Translations under genes and position numbers: made by a program
Notes under the pieces: generated by a model
Seen by the model: the letters and a program-made list of their open reading frames with translations, nothing else
Database searches by the model: none
Told to the model about the DNA's origin: nothing
Part shown: piece by piece, positions 56,153 to 64,000 of the stretch
Numbering within the stretch: position 1 is the stretch's first letter
Layout of the letters: the number at the start of each line of letters is the position of its first letter
Source of the DNA: Lithobates sylvaticus
Taxonomy: Eukaryota; Chordata; Amphibia; Anura; Ranidae
DNA: 64,000 bases
Direction: 5' to 3'
Assembly (NCBI GenBank): GCA_028564925.1
Contig: CM053027.1
Location: 244,119,649 to 244,183,648, forward strand

Positions 56153-57607
56153 TTTTTTTTTTTTCCAATAGATTTAATTGAAAGAAAGGAAGTACAAAGA
56201 GTCGAAACAGCGATTATATAATCATGTTACAATACATTTTTGAGCATTTGGTATAACACAGTGGTCTGATATTTATCAGATATAAAAGGGGACAAAATAA
56301 CTTGGGTAAACGTGGCTGGTGACTCAGACATATACCATGCAGATACAACTTAATAGATTGAATACTGAGGGTCCCTGAGGAAGGAGGGGTACTTAAGGGG
56401 TGTAACGGGGGAGAAGAAAAGGAAAGGAAAAGAAAAAAAAAAGAACTAGGGGGGAGGGGGGGCAACACCAAACAATGTCCGCATGCAAGAGAGGGACTCG
56501 ACCTAGGAGGAGTCAGTCACTAAGATTGGGATGCAGGTACAAGTTACAAATTACAAATTAAAATCGCTCATGTAAGGCAAAAGTGGTTGAGATGGGTGGC
56601 TATGAAGGAGAATGGTTAAGCTGAGAGGCATTTGCGTTCTCTGGGTCCACAGATACGGGAGTTAAAACTGAGGGGTCCGCTTCTTCAGGAGTTACAGAAG
56701 GAGATCTATAGTAGGAGAATGCAAAGCTTTCAAAGTTTTGCAGTTCCTCTTGTGACAAGGTCTTGTGTATGAAAGTCCACCATCTGGAGTAGAAACGTGT
56801 TTTGGCCTTGTCCTGCTTGAAATCGGTGTTAAGTTTGACCTTTAGAAGAAAACTCAGAAGCTCCCGTTTGAGTTGGGAGGTCTGAGGGCCATGTGGGGAG
56901 ATCCATTCTTTCAGGATTAATCTTCTGGCTAGTAAAAGACTAATCTGACTGGATGGGTGGTAGGGGACCACGGTAGTAGTTGGTCGTCCCAGTATCCAAA
57001 GATGAGTAGTAGGGGATCCCAAAGCTGACACATTGCGCATAATGGAAAACATGCGATTGAGGGAGGGAGTAGTGCAGCATGATCTCGTTTATATCCTGTT
57101 GAGAGTATTTTATGTTGCCCGTGGCATCTCAAAGGGAAGTAATGTGTGTTGGGCGGAATGGGCCTTTGCAGAGCCTGGCTAACAATTTGCTGGCTTTATT
57201 CCCAAATTTATGGAGAGTGGCATCCAGGTGTGCCCTGCGTGTTTGTTCGAGGGTGTCCGCCCAGGTATCAAAGGAGCTTTTTGCAGCCTGCCATGATTGC
57301 CTGTTTTCAGGTGTATCTTTTATGTAGAGAGAGCGCTGCGCCATGCGCAGTACGTTTCTGGCTGTCTTGTAATTTGTTAAAGCGGTTTTATTGAATGAGG
57401 CAGCGTACGATATGATACGACCTCTGAGGAAGGCTTTACCAGCCTCCCAGAAAAGGTTTGGGTCATCTGCATGGGGGGAGTTGGCTGCAGAAATTCAGAC
57501 CAGTCTCCCTCCATGTATTGCTGGAAATCTGCGTTCTTGTGGAGATAGAAGGGAAAGTGCCAGATCTGCGGAGAGGGATGTAAGTCGGGGGTATCTAGCG
57601 TAAGAAT

Positions 57608-58267
57608 ATGCATGCATCATACATGCTAGGGGGAGTACAACTGGGGGGATCCGTAGTGGAGAAGGATCTGGGGGTTTTGGTAGATCATAAACTCAATAAT
57701 AGCATGCAATGCCAAGCTGCGGTTTCCAAAGCGAGCAAAGTCCTTTCTTGTATTAAGAGAGGTATGGACTCCAGAGAGAGAGATATAATTTTGCCCCTGT
57801 TCAAATCATTAGTAAGACCTCATCTGGAATATGCAGTTCAGTTTTGGGCACCAGTTCTCAAAAAGGATATTGGGGAACTGGAGAAAGTGCAGAGAAGGGC
57901 AACCAAACTGATAAGAGGCATGGAGGAGCTCAGCTATGAGGAAAGATTAGAGGAACTGAATTTATTCACCCTTGATAAGAGGAGATTAAGGGGGGATATG
58001 ATCAACATGTATAAATATATAAGGGGTCCATATAGTGAACTTGGTGTTCAGTTATTCACTTTACAGTCAACAAAGAGGACAAGGGGGCACTCTTTACGTC
58101 TAGAGGAAAAGAGATTTCATCTCCAAATACGGAAAGGTTTCTTCACAGTAAGATCTGTGAAAATGTGGAATAGACTCCCTGCAGAGGTGGTTCTGGCCAG
58201 CTCAGTAGATTGCTTTGAGAAAGGCCTGGATACTTTCCTAAATGTACATAATATAACTGGGTACTGA
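57608..58267 (+). pseudogene. CR1-type reverse transcriptase, C-terminal 219 codons
   Basis: It carries LGVLVDHKLN, RPHLEYAVQFWAP, ELEKVQRRATKLIRGM and YEERLEELNLFTLDKRRLRGD, the conserved post-catalytic RT thumb and C-terminal segment of CR1-like LINEs. The catalytic palm is absent because the insertion is 5' truncated; the remaining frame is open to a stop at 58,265-58,267. Confidence 0.85.
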
Positions 58268-58427
58268 CATTTATAGGTATAGTTGATCCGGGGAAAATCC
58301 GATTGCCTCTCGGGGATCAGGAAGGAATTTTTTCCCCTGCTTTAGCTAATTGGAGAAAGCTCTGCTGTTTTTTTTTTGCCTTCCTCTGGATCAACTGTGG
58401 GTATAGAATGGGGTATATGGGATTGTA

Positions 58428-58433
58428 TGTATG

Positions 58434-58480
<47 letters not shown>
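58428..58480 (+). repeat. (TA)n/(TATG)n microsatellite
   Basis: GTATGTATGTATG followed by about 22 TA units and a T-run, inside the CR1 3' UTR. Confidence 0.95.
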
Positions 58481-58488
<8 letters not shown>

Positions 58489-59587
58489 TTATTTGTGGTT
58501 GAACTGGATGGACTTGTGTCTTTTTTCAACCTAACTAACTATGTAAGCGAAGTGGGGGCTTGATTCGATATGGCAATATCGTGAATGTCAGTCCCTGAGA
58601 TCAGTGGGATAAGGCTGTCAGAGCAGAAGAGATAGTCAATTCTAGTGAAAATGTTGTGTGGAATAGAATAGAAGGTATAGTCTCTGTCAGAGGGTGGTAG
58701 AGACGCCAAACATCTTGGAGGTGGAGGGAGTCCATAGTTGAAGCAAAGTTAGAGGGGTCAGAGGGCGAAGTAAGAGGGCGCTGTTATTTAGGGGAGGACC
58801 TATCATTTAAGGGGTGATGGTGTTGTGTGTGACGGTATGTGTGGAAGATGCGGTGTGCGTAGCAGCCAGGTAGACTCGCTAAAGAATGGCTTGCCGGGAT
58901 TGTTTGGTGCATAAATGTTGGAGATCAACAGTGTACTATTTCCCATTTTTATATGTACCGTGATGGAGCGACCTTGGCTATCTGTGTCGATTGACAGTAC
59001 CTCACAAGGGAGATTTTTGTGGATCAGAAAGATAACCCCTGCCTTGTGATTAAGTGCGCTAGAGCTCAAAACTTGGCCAACCCAGAGTTTCGGCAAACGG
59101 TCAAAGTCAGAAGAAGTTGGATGAGTTTCTTGGAGCAGGGCTATATCGGTTTTAAGCCTCTTCAGGTGGCAGAGTATTTTTAGTCTCTGAAATGGGGATC
59201 TAAGACCTTTTACGTTCCATGAGGTGACTCTCATGTAGGGAGTATCTTGCGTGTGGTATGTGAAAGTATATTGTGCCTAATATGTAGAGGCCTGTTGGTT
59301 CTAGCGGACAGGAGAGGTGCAATAGGAGGGGATGTAACAGGAGAGGTGAAAATCAATAACAAAACCAACACAAACCAAAGGTGGAACTTCACTTTTTTCC
59401 ACATAGAGTCTCTGTGTATGTCAGCTCCCTCAGCGATCCAGGCAGTTGGTCAATACATGCCCTTACAGGCTCGGTGCTGGTTACCGCTATGGTGGCCCGT
59501 GCATGAGCTTGTGGGTAAAAGGGGAGGGGGTCAAGCACAGAGAGACTATAGAGGGAGAACTGGACAACTTGATGTTAAGATAAGTAC

Positions 59588-60014
59588 TGTAAAGTTCGGG
59601 GGACCAGCTAGACCGCAGGACACAGGCTTTTAGTTCAAAAAGGAGGTTTATTAAACTTAAACAGCTTCACAGCAGCAAAACAAAAGAAAAAGGTTTCAGT
59701 CTCACCGACTATCAAAGTCCAGAATTGCTATCGCAATCAAACACAGTCCTGGGGTGCTGTCGAAGGTGACTTCAACTGCTAGGAGGCTTCCAGGCCGAAC
59801 GCTGCTGTCGACTTTGGTTGCTGCAAATCAAGCCACACACAAACCACTATCTCCTCTGCACTCCTCCACACCCATCTGCAACTTCCTGTCTTGTTTTTAA
59901 ACCCACCTCCTCTGACAGGTGAGTTAACCCTTTTTTGTTCCCTTAAAGGGACCACAATCCAAACAGAGGGGAAACATAGCGTCCTTCCAGGACCCAGCCA
60001 CGGCGTCCTGTACA
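59588..60014 (-). repeat. 3' LTR of the Gmr1-like element
   Basis: 427 bp; on the plus strand it runs TGTAAAGTTCGG...GTCCTGTACA. A purine-rich tract (minus strand GGGGGGGATA) abuts it at 60,015-60,025. TTTATT near 59,650 gives AATAAA on the element strand. The left flank AGTAC (59,583-59,587) is the expected TSD half. Confidence 0.8.
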
Positions 60015-60149
60015 TATCCCCCCCCTGTGCCCCAACGCCAAGGAGGTGGAGGCAACAGTGGAGCTCAAACAATGGACTCGGGAGAGGGCATCTGCATTTT
60101 GATGCAGTCTCTCGGGCCTATGCTCCACTACAAATTTAAATTCCTGGAG

Positions 60150-61371
60150 TGCCAGGAACCACCGAGTAACCCTGGCATTAGTCCCTTTACCTTGCCTCAG
60201 CCATGTTAAAGGGGCATGGTCAGAAATCAGCCTAAACTTCCTCCCCAAGAGGTAATATCTGAGGGATTCCAGAGCCCACTTAATGGCCAGACACTCTCGT
60301 TCAATTATAGCGTAGTTTTTCTCCGCTGGTGTTAACTTCCTACTGAGGAAGACTACTGGGTGCTCCTCGCCATGAATAACCTGTGACAACACCGCTCCCA
60401 ATCCTACATCGGAAGCATCAGTCTGTACAACAAACTCTTTTGAAAAATTGGGTGCTACTAGGACAGGGTGTTGGCACAGTGCCGACTTGAGCTCCAAAAA
60501 AGCCTTCTCAGCGTCTGTATTCCACTCCACCATGACCGATTTCCGACCCTTAGTCAGATCGGTCAATGGAGCTGCCAACGTGGCAAAGTTGGGTACAAAC
60601 CTCCTGTAGTATCCAACCATACCCAGGAATGCACGTACCTGTTTTTTTGTGAGGGGGCGGGGCCAATTTTGTACAACCTCTACCTTGTTGACCTGAGGTT
60701 TTACTACCCCTCTACCCACAACATAGCCCAGGTATTTCACCTCCTCCATTCCCAAAGCACATTTTTCCGGGTTTATTGTAAACCCCTCCTTCCAAAGAGA
60801 GTCCAGTACTGCCTGGACTTTGGGCAAGTGTGATTCCCAGTCTCTGCTAAAAATGACTATGTCATCCAAGTATACTGAGGCATACTCCCGGTGAGGACGT
60901 AAAATCCTATCCATTGCCCTCTGAAATGTGGCTGGAGCAGTTTGCAATCCAAAAGGCATTCTCTTGTACTGAAAACTTCCCTCTGGGGTAGAAAAAGCAG
61001 TTTTCTCTCTAGCAGCCTTAGTCAACGGGATTTGCCAATACCCCTTGGTAAGGTCTAATGTAGTGATATACCTGGCTGGACCTAGTCTCTCAATAAGCTC
61101 ATCTACCCGGGGCATGGGGTAGGCATCAAACCGTGAAACTTCATTTAGCTTCCGGAAATCATTGCAGAATCCCGTTGGGCTTTGGTACCAACACAATCGG
61201 GCTTGACCACTCACTCTGTGATTCCTCAATAATCTCCAGGTCTAACATCTTCTTCACTTCCTCTGAAACAGCCTTCCTTTGGGCCTCTGGAATGCGGTAA
61301 GGCCGGACAAAAACTTTGACTCCTGGTTCCGTGACAATATCATGCTCTATGACACTAGTGAGCCCTGGCAA
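60150..61371 (-). other. Reverse transcriptase and RNase H parts of the Gmr1-like element
   Basis: RT motifs include FVRPYRIPEAQR (start), LDLTKGYWQIPL, MPFGLQTAPATFQRAMD and YLDDIVIFSR near 60,870. RNase H follows with QTDASDVGLGAVL and VEHRPERLHQNADALSR near 60,140. No chromodomain or later coding part follows before the LTR. Confidence 0.85.
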
Positions 61372-61439
61372 GTCTGAAATTTCTCTTTATTTCTCTGCAA
61401 GAACTCCTTTGCCTGCTGACTTTGGACTCTAGACAGGGT

Positions 61440-62560
61440 ATTTGCTACTTGGACACTCTCCACCCCAACCCGAGGCTCAAGTCTTGCACCAGCCAGGGAG
61501 GTCACCGGTTCCCTGTCTGTCCAGGGCTTTAACAAGTTTACATGGTATATCTGATAGGGTTTCCTCTTACCTGGTTGGTGGACTCTATAATTTACCTCTC
61601 CCACTTTTTCTACAACTTCAAAGGGGCCTTGCCACCTGGCCAAGAATTTACTTTCCACAGTGGGGATCAACACCGCTACTCGATCCCCCACTTGGAAGTT
61701 CCTTATTCTAGCAGCCCTATTATAGACCCGTCGTTGAGCCTCCTGGGCTTTTTGCAAATGTTCTTTGACTAGAGGCATCACAGTTCGGATCCTCTCCTGC
61801 ATTTGGGAAACATATTCAAGAACACTCTTATGCTGAATAGGTTCACTTTCCCATTCCTCTTTAACAAAATCCAGTAGTCTGCGAGGTCTCCGCCCATATA
61901 CCAACTCAAAGGGCGAAAACCCAGTGGAGGCCTGGGGCACTTCCCGGATAGCAAACAGGAGAGCGGGTAACAGGCAGTCCCAGTCTTTCCCATCTCTTTG
62001 TACAACCCGCTTGAGCATAGACTTAAGGGTCTTATTAAAGCGCTCTACCAACCCATCCGTTTGTGGATGGTAGACCGATGTGTGGCAGCTGTTTAATCCG
62101 GAACAGCTTGCACACATCAGCCATAACCCTCAACATAAACGGGGTGCCCTGGTCCGTGAGTATTTCCTTGGGAAAACCAGTCCGCGTAAACAACTGGAAT
62201 AATTCCTGAGCAATAGCCTTAGAGGAGGTATTCCGCAGAGGTAGCGCTTCAGGATATCGGGTGGCATAGTCAAGGATCACCAGTATGTAGGAGTGACCTC
62301 GAGCTGACTTAACCAAAGGACCCACTATATCCATGGCTATCCTCTCGAATGGGACCTCAATTATGGGCAGAGGGACCAAAGGGCTCTGGAAGTGGGTCAC
62401 CGGCGCGGTCAACTGACAGGTGGGACAAGAGGCACAGTATCTTCTTACCTCTGCTTTCAGACCTGGCCAGTAAAACCGGTCGGTGATCCGTGCCTCCGTC
62501 TTTTCAACTCCCAGGTGTCCCCCTAAAACATCATCATGGGCCAGGTCCAGGACCTTGCGT
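61440..62560 (-). other. Integrase part of the Gmr1-like element
   Basis: A zinc-binding HHCC segment (GGHLGVEKT to CASCPTC, about 62,517-62,430) is followed by MDIVGPL and TDQGTPF, and then YHPQTDGLVERFNKTLK with the catalytic Glu near 62,045. A GPF-like C-terminal module (LARWQGPFEVV) lies near 61,650-61,600. It lies upstream of the RT on the element strand. Confidence 0.85.
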
Positions 62561-63269
62561 CTATACTGTTGGGGTACCAATAATTGTTCTACCACATTTT
62601 CTCTCACTTTGGTAACCCGATAAAGCAATTCATTACATATTGCAAAGTGGGGCCACCGCTCATTCGCACCTGGCTCTTGGGGTACCCCATTTAATACTAC
62701 AACTTGTTCCCGTGCACGGGCCAAAGTGGGGTCCTGCATCTGGGCAGTACCAAATGTCCCCTGGGGAACACCCAAATCCGGCATGGCAGGGGTAGAGGCC
62801 ACTTCCTCATCCTCTTCACCCAGCATTACCTGAAGTGGGGAAGGTTCCCCTTCCTCAGTGTTCAGGTAGGTCTGCGAACCACACATTTTGACACCCTTAA
62901 CAGTATCAGCACTACTTTCATCACCATTAACCCAATCATTAGCATTTGTATCAACTGGATCCACATTAGGAACATTTGGCATCTCAGGGTTATTACCCTC
63001 AACCGTAGGAACAGAGGAACTAGTTTCTCCCCAGTCTTGGGATCGGTCAGGTAGTTCTCCTTGTCCCCACAGTTTTTCAACAAATGGACAGTCTCGTCCT
63101 ATGATAACATCATGTATCAAGTTCTTTACCACCCCCACCTCTTGAGTACCAGTGCCATATGCTGTGGAGATGGACACCGAGATGAGAGGGTACTCTCTAG
63201 TGTCCCCGTGAATGCACACAACCCGTAAAGTTTTGCTTACCGGACCGATCTTCCCAATTACTCTAGGAT

Positions 63270-64000
63270 GAACCAGGGTTACCATGCTTCCGGAATCCAG
63301 CAAAGCCCAGGCAGGGAGGTGGTTCACTTGGACTACACACTCAAATTTCTCTTCTCCACGGTCAAGGTATGTGGTACATGCTCTATGAGCATAAAAAGAC
63401 CCCCTTCGAAGAACCCCGCATTCCATGGGCTCCTCTTGCAGTGGGCAGTGGGCCCGGGTATGGCCCCAGGAACGACATCGCCAACATTGTACATCCCCTC
63501 CTCTCCGAACAGGAACAGATCGCTGAGGAGGTACTGGGAGTGACTCTTGACCTTCCGGGGTGTTGATTCCAGGGCTCCGGGGGACATCCTTTCGAAGGGC
63601 GGCAGTCGATCGAATAGGCCGTGGAAGACTGGGCCCTTGGCGCTTGGTAGGGCCAAGCAGATCCTCCACCACTGTATATCGCTCTACCATCTCGACAAGG
63701 AGGTTCACTGTTTTGGGGTCTCCATGGCTGACCCACCGTTGAAGGTCGTCTGGCAGTGACCGTAGGTATCGGTCCAGCACGACCCGCTCCATGATTTGGG
63801 GGCCCGACAACACTTCGGGCTGCAGCCATTTTTTTTACCAGTTGCACCAGGTCATGCATTTGAGACCGTGGTGGACGATCTGGACAATACTTCCACTGGT
63901 GCACTCGTTGGGCCCGAACGGCCGTAGTCACCCCCAAACGAGCCAGTATTTCTCCCTTTAGTTTTTGATAGTCTTTAGCGTCCTCTGGTGGCAGGTCGAA
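63270..64000 (-). other. gag and protease parts of the Gmr1-like element
   Basis: SCAN/gag-like helical sequence ([18 protein letters not shown]) lies at about 63,800-63,720. A zinc knuckle [14 protein letters not shown] lies at about 63,486-63,445 and a protease motif ALLDSGSMVTLV at about 63,305-63,270. The gag start is near or beyond the window edge. Confidence 0.75.

Larger units (their letters stand above)
57605..58542 (+). mobile_element. 5'-truncated CR1-type LINE
   Basis: Inserted into L1-F with a 5-bp duplication GTAAG (57,600-57,604 and 58,543-58,547). It carries the RT C-terminal part, a 3' UTR with a TA microsatellite, and the characteristic end GGTTGAACTGGATGGACTTG followed by TTTTTTCAACCTAACTAACTATG. 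The CR1/L2-like clade is judged from the protein and the tail. Confidence 0.8.
56153..59587 (-). mobile_element. L1-F: L1 LINE with internal loss, split by a CR1-type tail
   Basis: Minus strand. The poly-A end lies at 56,164-56,153 and a 3' UTR at about 56,160-56,600. The ORF2 C-terminal part is at 57,052-56,600, the linker at 57,613-57,129 and the endonuclease at 59,234-58,560 (MRVTSWNVKGLRSP, LQETHPTS, NIYAPNN, FTRIDYLFCSD). I see no reverse transcriptase motifs between the linker and the C-terminal part, so a large internal deletion is likely near 57,110. Sequence at 59,240-59,587 is the spacer upstream of ORF2, cut by the LTR element at 59,588. Confidence 0.8.
59588..64000 (-). mobile_element. 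Gmr1-like Ty3/Gypsy LTR element (fossil), runs off the window
   Basis: On the minus strand from right to left come gag, protease, integrase, reverse transcriptase, RNase H, a polypurine tract and the 3' LTR. Integrase before reverse transcriptase is unlike ordinary Ty3/Gypsy and matches the Gmr1-like group known from deuterostomes. The 5' LTR lies beyond position 64,000. The visible part is largely preserved with a few breaks, so the element is of moderate to young age. It sits in L1-F spacer sequence. Confidence 0.85.

Noticed and set aside
58303-58563. ORF encoding a Tyr/Ile repeat protein
   Set aside because: Translation of the TA microsatellite in the CR1 3' UTR.

Overview
The window looks like frog DNA, most likely from a ranid (true frog). 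The evidence is indirect. It carries L1, CR1, Penelope, Tc1 and Harbinger elements of amphibian type, and two kinds of dispersed repeat that I recognise by pattern from ranid genomes: the unit around 9,319-10,015 and the GGGGACCCC/poly-T palindromes at 4,585-7,128 and 10,696-13,458. I find no host gene, tRNA, rRNA or CRISPR. Nearly every base belongs to a transposable element, and many insertion borders can be proved from target-site duplications (TSDs).

Layout. 1-1,070 is an L1 fragment (minus) joined to a second, nearly full-length L1 (L1-A, minus, 1,071-9,318). L1-A is split by a 2.5-kb palindromic hAT-type element (hAT-A, 4,585-7,128). 9,319-10,695 is a dispersed repeat plus a Penelope-like terminal segment. 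10,696-13,458 is hAT-B, a relative of hAT-A in the opposite orientation. 13,735-15,355 is a Tc1 transposon with an uninterrupted 340-aa transposase. 15,358-19,940 is a decayed Penelope-like element (minus) split by a MITE at 19,154-19,855.

20,481-56,152 is one old L1 (L1-C, plus) blown apart by nested insertions. The first is a 5'-truncated L1 tail (L1-E, 20,547-29,364) that holds a young retrovirus-like element (20,781-29,114), itself split by a hAT-type MITE (24,158-24,791). The second is L1-B (30,152-54,257), which holds a three-gene Harbinger transposon (33,596-49,516) and a second Tc1 copy (51,115-52,754). The Harbinger in turn holds a young, near-complete L1-D (36,968-45,313) with open ORF1 and ORF2 arranged head to head. 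L1-D inside Harbinger inside L1-B inside L1-C is four levels of nesting.

56,153-59,587 is another L1 (L1-F, minus) split by a CR1-type tail (57,605-58,542). 59,588-64,000 is a Ty3/Gypsy-type LTR element (minus) running off the window, whose integrase lies upstream of its reverse transcriptase as in Gmr1-like elements.

How the parts work together. The Harbinger encodes a DDE transposase, a Myb/SANT-like protein and a MADF protein; the last two diverge from a shared promoter-like region. L1-D supplies an ORF1 chaperone and an ORF2 endonuclease/reverse transcriptase. hAT-A and hAT-B encode no transposase but have a symmetric core with CRE, GC-box and TATA-like motifs firing outward into two mirror-image short units, each with an AATAAA.
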